A DNA stretch of 64,000 nt. Source: Burkholderiaceae bacterium. Its GTDB lineage: Bacteria; Pseudomonadota; Gammaproteobacteria; Burkholderiales; Burkholderiaceae_B. Where the stretch lies: assembly GCA_004322135.1 (NCBI GenBank), contig SCSG01000008.1, positions 248,001-312,000 of the forward strand, written 5' to 3'. Of the stretch, positions 36,338-45,323 are shown piece by piece (position 1 is the first letter of the stretch; each line of letters starts with the position of its first letter). Under the pieces are notes generated by a model. The model worked only from the letters and a program-made list of their open reading frames with translations, made no database searches and was not told the origin of the DNA. The translations under genes and the position numbers were made by a program.

Positions 36338-37497
36338 TTGAAATCGTTTCGCAACTTGTTGCTGCTATGTCTGGGGCTTTGCTTTTACACGGGGGCGTAC
36401 GCCGCACCGGAACCACTGAAAATTGGAGTCGTCATTTCTCTGACCGGGCCGTTCGTTGAAGACGGTGCACAGAAGAAACAGGGAATTGAGCTCTACTTGG
36501 AAGAACATAACAACATGATAGCCGGGCATCCCGTGGAAATCCTGTACAAGGATGATGGCGGCATAGACCCCGCTCTGGCCAAGCGCCAGACCACCGAACT
36601 CGTGCTGCGGGACAAGGTCAATGTTCTGGCGGGCTACACCGTTACGGGCAGCCTTCTTGCGTCGACGCCGATTTCAACTGGGGCCAAGGTGCCAATCGTC
36701 TCCATGGTGCCCGATTTCCCTAAAATACTCGCAAGCGCACCGTACCTTATCCGTGTTTCCGAAGACCTTATCCAAAGTCCGCGGGCACTGGCCCGGTGGG
36801 CTTCCAAAAACAAGCTCAACAAGGTTTACACCCTTGTGTCGGACTTCAGTGTCGGCCACGACGTTGAAAAGGAATTCAGGCAGGAATACGAAAAAAATGG
36901 CGGAACCATCGTCGGCGCGGGGCGCATACCCTTCAGCTCCATCGACCATTCGCCCTACGTGCAGCGCGTGAAAGAGTCGGGTGCTGACGCAGTGTTCATC
37001 ATGGTTGCCAACGGACAGCCCGCCATAAACCTGTTCAAGGCAATTGACGAGCGCGGGCTGAAAGACGTTGGCATCAAGGTAGTGGCAACGGGCGGTGTTA
37101 CCGGCGAACACGCGCTGAATGCCATTGGCGATGCCGCCATCGGCGCGATTACCGCCTTCAACTACTCCGAAGCGCACGACTCCCCGAAAACAAGAAATTC
37201 GTGGAAGCGTTCGAGAAAAAATACCCGAATGCCCGGCCCAGCTTCAACGCCGTAGCGGGATATGACGGCATGCACCTCATAGACCTGGTCCTGCAAAAAA
37301 GCAATGGCAAGACCGATGCGGAATCGTTCATCAACGCCGCCAAGGGCATCAGCTGGGAGAGCCCACGCGGACCGGTTCGCATCGACCCCGAAACGCGCAA
37401 TATGGAGCAGCGTGAATACTACCGCGAGGTAAAGAAGGTCAACGGAGTGCTGCAGAACGTCGAATTCGGCCAGGCGACACCCGGGCCCAAGCTCTAG
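36338..37497 (+). pseudogene. LivJ-like substrate-binding protein gene with a one-base frameshift
   Basis: A TTG start at 36338 follows a perfect AAGGAGG site; the product begins with a signal peptide (LLLLCLGLCFYTGAYA) and LKIGVVISLTGPFVEDG, a type 1 binding-protein fold. At 37181-37185 the frame breaks in a run of four C's: one extra C would restore HDSPENKKFVEAFEKK and join the rest (to 37497). All other text is intact, so this is either a very recent mutation or a sequencing error. Paralogue of the binding protein at 30535 by likeness; also lacks permeases. Confidence 0.8.
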
Positions 37498-37508
37498 TTT
37501 TTTTCGGT

Positions 37509-37547
37509 ATGGGTCTACTCGGTAGCAATCTTTTCCAGTAGACCCAT
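37509..37547. repeat. Inverted repeat at the end of marR
   Basis: ATGGGTCTAC (37509-37518) and GTAGACCCAT (37538-37547) are exact complements with a 19-base loop. It overlaps the last codons of the MarR gene and follows T-rich sequence after the binding-protein stop. No T-run follows on either strand in the right direction, so a classical terminator is doubtful. Confidence 0.35.
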
Positions 37548-38027
37548 AAGCTGCCTGCGCTCGGCCTTGGTAATCCGGGCCGCTATCTGCCTTTCGTGGC
37601 GCTGCATCAGCCCGTTCAACCGGCGCAACTCGGCCAGGCCACTGTTCGTAACCCGCAGCGCGTAACTGCGGCGGTCGTCAGGAATGCTCTGTCTTCGTAC
37701 ATAGCCCAAAGATCCTAGCGCATCAACAATCTTCACAACACCTGCGCGCGTAATGCTCAGCATCTCCGCCAATTCAGACTGGTTCACACCGGGCCTGGTG
37801 GCGACAATACTCAATGCCGTCATGCGGGCGGGTGAAAGCGCACTCGGACCCAATATGCGAAACAACGCCTCGTACGTGCGCACTTGAGCGCGCTTGATGG
37901 CGTAACCCAGCGAGTCGTTTTGCAAGTCGGTATAACTTAACGGCCTAGCCTGAGAGCTGGCCGTATCGGGCGCCTCGGCATTCTGCCGCACAACGCCGCC
38001 CTCAGGACGCAAAGTTGAACTATTCAA
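37515..38027 (-). CDS. MarR-family transcriptional regulator
   Basis: 170 residues. Winged helix in the centre (GVNQSELAEMLSITRAGVVKIVDALGSLGYVRRQSIPDDRRSYALRVT, split about 78-125) between dimer helices. The N-terminal 30 residues are probably disordered. A perfect palindrome lies 50 bases upstream, between this gene and the divergent amidohydrolase, so it likely controls itself and the 38.3-41.9 kb genes. Confidence 0.88.
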   Translation of the reverse strand: MNSSTLRPEGGVVRQNAEAPDTASSQARPLSYTDLQNDSLGYAIKRAQVRTYEALFRILGPSALSPARMTALSIVATRPGVNQSELAEMLSITRAGVVKIVDALGSLGYVRRQSIPDDRRSYALRVTNSGLAELRRLNGLMQRHERQIAARITKAERRQLMGLLEKIATE

Positions 38028-38076
38028 GGGCTTACCCGTATGGAAGAAAAATTCTCAAAAAAAATATAATATACAG

Positions 38077-38100
38077 GTATTGTTAACCAGTTAACAATAC
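38077..38100. promoter_or_regulatory. Perfect palindrome, MarR operator candidate
   Basis: GTATTGTTAAC (38077-38087) and GTTAACAATAC (38090-38100) are exact inverted copies separated by two bases. This is the typical size and symmetry for a MarR dimer site. It lies between divergent marR and the amidohydrolase gene. Confidence 0.7.
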
Positions 38101-38283
38101 TACGGATTCAGAATCTCCCGGATCGACATCAAAAGCAAGGGCAAAAACGCAAGGGCCACGGCCGCGCAAGCACGTAAAATCGACCGTGACAATTACACTT
38201 TTTCTTATTCAACGCAATCACAGCAAAGCGAATTCGGCGTGACCGCGTTACCGGCGGTCTACCCTCGCGCAGTAAGGAGCACC

Positions 38284-39213
38284 ATGACGGGTCTTAACCG
38301 GGTTGTCGCCATCGACACACACACCCACGCAACAGTTTCCACGCGCAACGCGCCCGACGAGGTAGCCATTGCCTTCGATACCGCCATGGCCGCGTACTTC
38401 AAAGAAAAAATGCCTCGGCCCACCATCGCCGAAACTGCTGCCTACTACCGCGAACGCCATATGATGGCCGTGATTTTCACGGTCGATACCGAGCGGGCCA
38501 ACGGCCAGATGCGCATCACCAACGAAGAAGTTGCCGAAGAGGCGGCCAAACACCAGGATGTGCTCATCCCCTTTGCCAGCATCGACCCCATGCGCGGCAA
38601 GATGGGAGTGCGTGAGGCCCGGCGTCTGATCAAGGATTTCGGCATACGCGGCTTCAAATTTCACCCATCCGCGCAAGAGTTCTACCCGAACGACCGCATG
38701 GCCTACGGGCTTTATGAAGCCATTGCCGAAGCCGGCCTGCCCGCTATTTTCCACAGCGGACAAACCGGAGTGGGCGCCAGAATGCGTGGCGGCGGCGGCA
38801 TACGCCTGAAATATTCAGACCCCATGTTTCTGGACGACGTGGCGGTCGATTTCCCCGACATGCCCATCATCATTGCGCACCCATCGTTCCCTTGGCAGGA
38901 AAACGCCCTGGCCGTGGCAACGCACAAGCCTCAGGTCTACATTGACCTTTCGGGCTGGTCGCCCAAATACTTTTCGCCGCTGCTCATTCAGTACGCGAAC
39001 TCAATCCTCAAAGAGAAAATGCTGTTCGGCTCTGACTTTCCCGTCATCACGCCGGACCGCTGGCTTGCCGACTTCGACAAAATAGGCATCCGCCCCGAAG
39101 TCAAGCCCCTGATCCTGCGTGAAAACGCCATCCGCCTGCTGGGCCTGGACAAAGACCCGGTATATGGGCGCTACGTGCGACTGGCGCCGCCCGAGCAGGG
39201 CGAATGCTGCTAG
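38284..39213 (+). CDS. Amidohydrolase_2 family metal-dependent hydrolase or decarboxylase
   Basis: 309 residues from the ATG at 38284 (AAGGAGC site). TIM-barrel metal ligands are visible: DTHTH at the N-terminus, IFHSGQTG, AHPSFPW and FGSDFP. The family covers ACMSD-type decarboxylases, 2-pyrone-dicarboxylate lactonase and other ring-acid enzymes. With an SDR and an acyl-CoA dehydrogenase following in one direction, it likely acts in a catabolic pathway. Substrate unknown. Confidence 0.87.
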   Translation: MTGLNRVVAIDTHTHATVSTRNAPDEVAIAFDTAMAAYFKEKMPRPTIAETAAYYRERHMMAVIFTVDTERANGQMRITNEEVAEEAAKHQDVLIPFASIDPMRGKMGVREARRLIKDFGIRGFKFHPSAQEFYPNDRMAYGLYEAIAEAGLPAIFHSGQTGVGARMRGGGGIRLKYSDPMFLDDVAVDFPDMPIIIAHPSFPWQENALAVATHKPQVYIDLSGWSPKYFSPLLIQYANSILKEKMLFGSDFPVITPDRWLADFDKIGIRPEVKPLILRENAIRLLGLDKDPVYGRYVRLAPPEQGECC

Positions 39214-39296
39214 GGCCTTCGGGTTACGCCACTCCATCACGCATGACGCCAACCCAATCAACATTCAGCAAATCGAACACACTCAAGGAAGCACCA

Positions 39297-40054
39297 TGGA
39301 ACTGAAAAACACAGCCGCACTGGTAACCGGAGGCGCATCAGGGCTGGGCGAAGCCACCGCCACACACCTGGCCGCACTGGGTGCGCGCGTAGCCGTGCTG
39401 GACATCCAGGACGAGCGCGCCGCCGCCGTAGCAAAACGCATCGGTGGTATAGCCATTCACTGCGACGTCACCGACCCGGCCAGTGCCGAAAATGCCATCG
39501 CCACGGCGCGCAAGGCCCACGGCACTGCGCGCATTCTCATCAACTGCGCCGGTGGCGCGGTCGGCAAGCGCGTCGTGGGAAAGAACGGACCCATGCCCCT
39601 TGAGGACTTCACCAAGGTTGTCAACCTGAACCTCTTCGGCAGCTTCAACATGACACGCCTGGCCGCCGCCGAAATGATCGCTGCCGACCCGGTGGGCGAC
39701 GAGCGCGGGCTGATTCTTTTTACGACCTCGGTCGCGGCCTACGAGGGCCAAGTCGGGCAAGCCTCATATGCCGCCGCAAAGGGTGGGCTGGCGTCGCTGA
39801 CTATTCAGCTTGCACGCGAGTTTTCGCAATTCGGCGTGCGCGTCATGGCCATTGCTCCGGGAATTTTTCTTACACCCCTGCTTCACACAGCGTCCCCCGA
39901 AGTGCAAGAGTCACTGGCCCACTCCATACCGTTCCCGCAGCGTCTGGGCAAGCCTGAAGAGTTTGCCGACCTGGTGGGGCACATCGCCACCAACCCCTAC
40001 CTGAACGGCGAAGTCATCCGTCTGGACGGCGCCGTGCGCCTGGCACCGCGCTAG
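39297..40054 (+). CDS. Short-chain dehydrogenase/reductase
   Basis: 252 residues. The cofactor loop TGGASGLGEA (about 12-21), a catalytic serine in LFTTSVAAYEG and SYAAAKGG (Tyr and Lys). The sequence is close to the 3-hydroxyacyl-CoA dehydrogenase type II (HSD10-like) group, which is consistent with the acyl-CoA dehydrogenase next door. GGAAGC site; 83 bases after the amidohydrolase. Confidence 0.88.
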
Positions 40055-40109
40055 GGCCAGTTCCAGCCCCAACGCGATCTCCTTAATAAGTGTTAACAGG
40101 CCCTAATCC

Positions 40110-41861
40110 ATGCCAAGCTTTAGCCCGCCCTTGCGCGACCTGGCTTTTGTCCTGCACGACCTGCTTGGCGCCCCAGCTGCACTGGCCGCGCTACCCCAGC
40201 ATGCCGAAGTCAGTGCAGAACTGCTCGACCAGATCGCCCAGGAAGCGGGCCGCTTTGCCGCGGAAAAAATCCTGCCGCTAAACCCCGGCGCCGACAAGAT
40301 CGGCTGCCTATGGAGCGACGGCAAGGTGGCAGCGCCGCCGGGCTTTGTACAAGCCTACGACGAGTTCTGCGAACTGGGCTGGCCTTCCATGTGCGCCGAC
40401 ATCGACGATGGCGGCCAAGCCTTGCCGCGCCTGGTGTTCAGCGTGGTTGGCGAAATGCTGTCTTCGTGCAGCCATGCTTTTGTCATGTATGCGGCGGTCA
40501 ACCATTGTGCGGCTTCTTGCCTCAGGAACTCGGCCAGCGAAGCGCTGCGCAAGCAATGGCTGGCTCCGCTGGCCAACGGACAAGTCACCACCTCCATGTG
40601 CATGACTGAAGCCCAGGCAGGATCGGACATCGGCTTGCTAAGCACCCGGGCCACGGCAACGGACGACGGCCACTTCCTGATTACCGGCAACAAAATATTC
40701 GCCAGCGGCGCCGAGCACGACCTAACGCCCAACATCATGCATCTGGTACTGGCCCGCCTGGCCGGTGCCCCAGCCGGATCACGCGGGCTAAGCCTGTTCC
40801 TGGTTCCCAAGCTGCTGTCGGACGGCACGCACAACACCGTGCATTGCGATGGCATCGAACACAAAATGGGCCTGCACGGCAGCCCCACCTGCTCGATGCG
40901 CTTTGAACAAGCCCAAGGCTGGCTGGTAGGCGAGCCCAACCAAGGGCTGCGCGCCATGTTCCCCATGATGAACGAAGCCCGCCTGCTCTCGGGGCTGCAA
41001 GCTGTGGGCTTGAGCGAACAAGCGCTGCAGAACTCCCTGGAGTATGCGCGCGAGCGGCGCCAGGGGCGCTCGGCTTCTGGCCCAGGCCCCTGCGCCATCA
41101 TTGAACACCCGGATGTGCAGCGCATGCTGCTTACTCAAAAAGCCTGGACCGAAGGCGCACGCGCCTTCGTGCATTGGGTCGCTCTATTGCTGGACGTAGC
41201 CCAATGGCATCCCGATGCAGACATACGCAACGATACCGCCAGCCTTGTCGAGTTCCTGACGCCCCTGGTCAAGGGCTTTCTTACCGAGAACGCCCAGCAG
41301 TCCATCAGCGCAGCCATACAGATCCATGGCGGACATGGCTACATTGCCGAGACCGGCATCGAACAACTAGCGCGCGATGCCCGCATCACCACTATTTACG
41401 AAGGCACCACCGGCATTCAGGCGCAAGACCTGTTGCTGCGTAAAGTCCTGGGCGACGGCGGCCAGCGCCTGGCCCTGCTGCAGGAACGGGTCCAGGCCTG
41501 GCTTACCCTGCAGGCTGAACAGGCGCATATGCAAGAATTTGTCCAGCCTTTGAACGCCGCCATGCAAAGCGTGAACGAAGCTACAGCCCTGCTGAGCCAA
41601 CGCGAACAGACGCAAGCCGGCTCCTCGCTGGCGGTCAGCACCCACTACCTAAGACTGGCAGGCCACCTGGTTTTCGCCTTCCTGTGGGCACAGGCGGCCG
41701 TTGCTGCCTGGGAAGCCGCCCAGCAAGGCAGCGCCTGGCACAAGGCCAAGCTAACCACTGCACGTTTTTATTTCTCGCAATTGCTGCCGGAGTCCAGCCA
41801 TCTGATGGCGGCCATCGCCGCCGAGCCCTTAAACATGGAAGCGGCGTTCGAAGCCGCTTAA
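40110..41861 (+). CDS. Acyl-CoA dehydrogenase (long form, DmdC-like)
   Basis: 583 residues, the length of the DmdC/long AidB-like group, rather than 380. FAD/substrate text is seen: MCMTEAQAGSDIGLL (about 165), KIFASGAEHDL and ITTIYEGTTGIQAQDLLLRK (about 430-450, containing the catalytic glutamate region). It would oxidise an acyl-CoA to enoyl-CoA. Third gene of the MarR-controlled run. Confidence 0.88.
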   Translation: MPSFSPPLRDLAFVLHDLLGAPAALAALPQHAEVSAELLDQIAQEAGRFAAEKILPLNPGADKIGCLWSDGKVAAPPGFVQAYDEFCELGWPSMCADIDDGGQALPRLVFSVVGEMLSSCSHAFVMYAAVNHCAASCLRNSASEALRKQWLAPLANGQVTTSMCMTEAQAGSDIGLLSTRATATDDGHFLITGNKIFASGAEHDLTPNIMHLVLARLAGAPAGSRGLSLFLVPKLLSDGTHNTVHCDGIEHKMGLHGSPTCSMRFEQAQGWLVGEPNQGLRAMFPMMNEARLLSGLQAVGLSEQALQNSLEYARERRQGRSASGPGPCAIIEHPDVQRMLLTQKAWTEGARAFVHWVALLLDVAQWHPDADIRNDTASLVEFLTPLVKGFLTENAQQSISAAIQIHGGHGYIAETGIEQLARDARITTIYEGTTGIQAQDLLLRKVLGDGGQRLALLQERVQAWLTLQAEQAHMQEFVQPLNAAMQSVNEATALLSQREQTQAGSSLAVSTHYLRLAGHLVFAFLWAQAAVAAWEAAQQGSAWHKAKLTTARFYFSQLLPESSHLMAAIAAEPLNMEAAFEAA

Positions 41862-41880
41862 CCACAAACCGAAGCGCACA

Positions 41881-41977
41881 CCTCGTCCTTCGGCGCGAGG
41901 CCAAGCGAGGAAGTTTTTTCCTGGAGCCGAAGGCTCCCCCGGTTGGTAGCTTCGATGCTCCGGCCATTTGGCCGGAG
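41881..41977. repeat. Three-hairpin intergenic element
   Basis: Between convergent genes: CCTCG...CGAGG (41881-41900), GGAGCC-GAA-GGCTCC (41923-41937) and CTCCGGCC-ATTT-GGCCGGAG (41958-41977), with TTTTTT between the first two. It may serve as a bidirectional terminator or be a dispersed repeat of the species. Confidence 0.45.
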
Positions 41978-41998
41978 TTCTTCAATGCGGAGCGGTAG

Positions 41999-42421
41999 CT
42001 ACTGCGCCACGTCCTCTTGACTAAAAAACGCCTTGAACTCGTCGGGTATCGCCGCGCCCTTCAGACGTCCTTCGCCCACAACCTGAGCCCAGGCGCGCAA
42101 CTCGAACCCCGTCGCAACCAAACGCTCGCCGCATTTCACCGTATAAGCAACTCGCAAACGGCGCTCGGCCCATTCGCTAACCGTAGCATCGATAGTAATG
42201 ACATCGTCATAGGTTACCGGCGAACGGAAATTCGCACCCACGTCGACCAGCGGCGTAACCGCGTTGAAGCGAGACCGGATCTCGCGCTGGCTCAAGCCCT
42301 TGCTACGCAGCAAACCCTGAAACGTGCTGTCGAACCAATAAAAGAAGTTGGGATAAAAGACGATGCCCGCGTCATCGCAATCGCCCCACTCTATAGTTAA
42401 TTCCCTCTTGAACTGGCTCAT
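41999..42421 (-). CDS. Acyl-CoA thioesterase, 4-hydroxybenzoyl-CoA thioesterase-like
   Basis: 140 residues, hotdog fold. The catalytic region IEWGDCDDAGIVFYPNFFYWFDSTF (split near residues 10-34) contains the conserved Asp of the 4HBT group. It would free acids from CoA thioesters. Convergent with the acyl-CoA dehydrogenase, so not in the same operon. Confidence 0.88.
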   Translation of the reverse strand: MSQFKRELTIEWGDCDDAGIVFYPNFFYWFDSTFQGLLRSKGLSQREIRSRFNAVTPLVDVGANFRSPVTYDDVITIDATVSEWAERRLRVAYTVKCGERLVATGFELRAWAQVVGEGRLKGAAIPDEFKAFFSQEDVAQ

Positions 42422-42744
42422 TGCCGCCCATCCCCGTAGCTGAGTAAAAGTTCGATCATAATCGTTTAGGGCGGCAAGCCAAAATTGGAAACCGCTACTG
42501 GCCGATGACTGAAATAAAATCGGTCCGAACCGTCCTTGCCAGATCTATGATTTTTATACCTTTTCTAAAGCACCGAAAATACGAGTGAGCTTGTCCGAAA
42601 AGGCAAAGTCATACTAATGCCACAACGAGTTTGAGCAAAAGTCTGTCCGGCCTTGACTTGGCGTATGTTTCAGCCTTGATATAGTCACTATCTATCCACA
42701 TCGCGAATCCAGAGGACAAGCACAGAGCCTTCTCCTTAAGGCTC

Positions 42745-42993
42745 GGTAGAAACACGTCTATTTCCTTGGGGGACCACTTCCGCAGAACTCATCAATACCC
42801 AGTGGCCTCTGGGCGCTATGTCTCGACCAATGAGCTGATTCGGACCGGCTTGCGCATGCTTGAGCCCCACGAAAGCCAGGTGCGTGCGCTGCAAGAAACT
42901 CTAAAATCTGGTGAAGATTCCGGCGCAGCTGCCTCTTTTGACAATGCGTCTTTCCTAGAGAGGATGCGGGCACCGCTTGCCGGCTATCTCTGA
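42745..42993 (+). pseudogene. parD-like antitoxin remnant with compensated frameshift
   Basis: The frame reads RNTSISLGDHF, the N-terminus of ParD, but the expected ATG is replaced by GGT and no ATG is near. Then RRTHQYP stands where the family has AELINTQ-like text; the other frame reads AELINT, so an extra C and a lost G cancel each other. VASGRYVSTNELIRTGLRMLE then continues correctly. No parE partner follows. It is a decayed type II antitoxin gene, or a TTG-started (42766) expressed relic. Confidence 0.6.
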
Positions 42994-43122
42994 CGTGATG
43001 CGCTGGTGAACATGGCAACGGCTGCTGGACTTGATATCGAGAGGCGAGTACTTGAAGTCACCTGACAATGCGCGATCACCATAACATAGCCGAGCCCTCA
43101 TTGGTCATTACCCACTAAGCCA

Positions 43123-43290
43123 GCAATCTTGGCGCCAACGAAAAACCTATGGCGTGATGCCAGCAATGGCCTGCGCAGGCATCGTCACCACTTTCAAAAG
43201 CGCGTATGGTGCCCTCATCATTGACCCACGCGGACACGATCACTTGGCTGGCTGCGTGGTAGCAAAAGCATGGGCTGAATGCCATCTAGT
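43123..43290 (-). pseudogene. yhaV-like toxin C-terminal remnant
   Basis: On the minus strand, YHAASQVIVSAWVNDEGTI and RAFESGDDA match the late part of YhaV-family RelE-fold toxins. After GDDA the expected ending is replaced and the frame stops at TAG near 43123; the N-terminal half of the toxin is missing upstream. So only a fragment remains. It lies beside the parD relic, a graveyard of toxin-antitoxin genes. Confidence 0.5.
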
Positions 43291-43310
43291 TTGATCTACA
43301 GCAGTGGCTT

Positions 43311-44261
43311 TTACTTCTTTGCTTTTTTAGCACCCCCGTCAATCGGCTGAGTTGTCCTGATGGCGCACTGCTCAAAATGCTCACGTGCCCCATCAGCCAA
43401 CATGGGATGCATGGCATAGAACAAATCGAGTGCGGCCTTGCGCCGCCATTCGATCTCCAGAACACTATCCGGTAGATTAGGGTCTATCGTGGCCATTTTC
43501 CGGAACATGTCAATCAACCTTGTCCTAATAACGAACGCATCAAGGGGAGACACCCCCTTCTGGTTGAGCGCTTCATATACCGGCTCGAACTTAGCCAGAA
43601 ACATGCCATACAAGGAGCTTAACAATTCGAGGTTCCATGCACGGTGCACTACGTTTCGAACTTCGCCATGATCGTTAAAACTAACATTAAGACTCAAGAC
43701 CTGCCCTTCCATACCCAAACGGGAAATTAGACGATTCAGCTCACGATTGTCGCCTCCCGCAGCTATCCAGATACCTTCCTGGATGACACCAAAGTGGCGC
43801 AAGGTAAGCCACCGCCCCAAACGTCCCCGGTCTGCGCGATGGCCTTCGGTTTTATGAGCATCAGCCCCTTGATACAAGACAATTGTCCAACTCCCGTCCC
43901 ATGCGGGGTCGGACTTGGCTGAAAAGGTGTGATGTCGCCCCTCTTCGATAACGGCAAGCAAACGGGGGGCACTAGCGTAAAAAATATAGCGACCTTCACG
44001 CTGCGACGTCAGTAATTTACGCAAGCAAACGCGATTAATCGCTACTCGGGCTCCAGCTGCTGAAAAGCCCAGATCCTGAAGTAAATTGACGAGGCCGCCA
44101 GACCAGACTTGCTCGTGTTCACCCACATACTCGCCGAACAATCCAAGAGTGATCTCTTGAGGCTGCAAGACGGTGAACTTTTTGGCCTGTTGCGAAAGGC
44201 TGACTTTTTTTGCATGTGTTCTCGGACTGCGAACAGGGGCCAGAGACACTAATCGAGTCAC
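43311..44261 (-). CDS. PaaX-family transcriptional regulator
   Basis: 316 residues, the PaaX length. N-terminal winged helix (TLGLFGEYVGEHEQVWSGGLVNLLQDLGFSAAGARVAINR, about 38-78), then the PaaX middle domain (WDGSWTIVLYQ) and the C-terminal all-helical part. PaaX represses phenylacetate genes until phenylacetyl-CoA appears; this relative probably senses a different acyl-CoA made by the ligase at 48883. Divergent from the catabolic operon at 44527. Confidence 0.9.
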   Translation of the reverse strand: MTRLVSLAPVRSPRTHAKKVSLSQQAKKFTVLQPQEITLGLFGEYVGEHEQVWSGGLVNLLQDLGFSAAGARVAINRVCLRKLLTSQREGRYIFYASAPRLLAVIEEGRHHTFSAKSDPAWDGSWTIVLYQGADAHKTEGHRADRGRLGRWLTLRHFGVIQEGIWIAAGGDNRELNRLISRLGMEGQVLSLNVSFNDHGEVRNVVHRAWNLELLSSLYGMFLAKFEPVYEALNQKGVSPLDAFVIRTRLIDMFRKMATIDPNLPDSVLEIEWRRKAALDLFYAMHPMLADGAREHFEQCAIRTTQPIDGGAKKAKK

Positions 44262-44429
44262 AAAGCTTCCTTAAAATTCAAAAACAATATGGCATTGGCC
44301 ACTTGACTCAGAGCTATCCAAGTCAAGATACCGCTCAAATGGTAGCACGAGTGTATCGTGAAAACCGCTGGGAAGCCCTTCTTTAGTCACTCTGTCACCT
44401 CTCATGAATAATAATAAACACATAAACAA

Positions 44430-44470
44430 TTGACATGTAATTTATTTTTAAGTAGCATACTACCAAGTAG
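44430..44470 (+). promoter_or_regulatory. Promoter with GTAG repeats, PaaX operator candidate
   Basis: TTGACA (44430-44435), 17 bases, TAGCAT (44453-44458). Overlapping the -10 box is GTAG-CATA-CTAC-CAA-GTAG (44452-44470): two overlapping inverted repeats sharing the CTAC. The position fits a repressor site for the divergent PaaX-type protein. Confidence 0.55.
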
Positions 44471-44526
44471 GTGCAATAACAAACAGATCCGATCTGACAT
44501 CCATCCAATCAACATTTTGATAAGCC

Positions 44527-45309
44527 ATGTCCAACTCTTCCAATACAAAGTGCTCGCAGGGGCAAACCGCCAACGGGCTGTTCTACGACCGTCGTGGCAA
44601 AGGCCGTCCCATCGTGCTGCTACACGGCTGGTGCCTGAACTCCAAAATGTGGATCTATGCGCAGGAAGCCCTCGGCGCTGATCACGAGGTCATTGCGTTT
44701 GATCTTGCGGGTTTCGGGCGCTCTTCTCATTTGAGCGGCCCATACACTTTCGACCGGCACGCTCAAGACCTAGCCGCAGCATTTACTGAATTGAAACTGC
44801 AGCAGCCCATAGTGACGGGTTTTGCCTTCGGCGCTGCAGTAGCTGTGGAGCTGGCTAAAGCAATCCCGGAACAGCTTGGTGGTATCGTCGCCGTCGGGCT
44901 GCCCGCGGCCCAGGCATCACCCTACTCCAAAATGCCCAGAGCGATGCGCCGCGACTGGCCCGGATTTGCCCGCAAATCAGCCGAAGCACTGTTTCATAAC
45001 GCCCAGTCCGAGGCCACCATCGGATGGGTCGAGCGCATGTTTGGCGACGCATCGCTCTTCACCGCCATCGAAACCGTTGGCATCCTGCAGCACTACGAGC
45101 CCGCCGAAGCCGTGCACGGCCTGACCGTTCCTACTCTTTTCGTTCACGCTGACAAGGACTTGGTCGCGCCAGTTGCGACAGGCCAGGCCTGCGCAGACAC
45201 CACCCCCCGCTCCAAACTCGTTGTTCTTGAAAACTGTGGCCATCTCATTGTTCTCGATAGCAAAGATGCCTTTCATGACGCCGTAAGAAGCTTTGCTTCC
45301 ACCCTCTGA
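44527..45309 (+). CDS. Alpha/beta-hydrolase-fold protein without serine nucleophile
   Basis: 260 residues. The fold text is clear (IVLLHGWCLNSKMW, DLAGFGRSSH), and the acid (HADKD, about 209-211) and histidine (CGHL, 239) are present. The nucleophile elbow, usually G-x-S-x-G, reads GFAFG (98-102), with Ala100 coded by GCC at 44824-44826. It therefore cannot hydrolyse esters in the usual way; a lyase, isomerase, cofactor-free oxygenase or binding role is possible. First gene of the PaaX-linked operon. Confidence 0.85.
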   Translation: MSNSSNTKCSQGQTANGLFYDRRGKGRPIVLLHGWCLNSKMWIYAQEALGADHEVIAFDLAGFGRSSHLSGPYTFDRHAQDLAAAFTELKLQQPIVTGFAFGAAVAVELAKAIPEQLGGIVAVGLPAAQASPYSKMPRAMRRDWPGFARKSAEALFHNAQSEATIGWVERMFGDASLFTAIETVGILQHYEPAEAVHGLTVPTLFVHADKDLVAPVATGQACADTTPRSKLVVLENCGHLIVLDSKDAFHDAVRSFASTL

Positions 45310-45323
45310 ACCAAAGGTAAATC

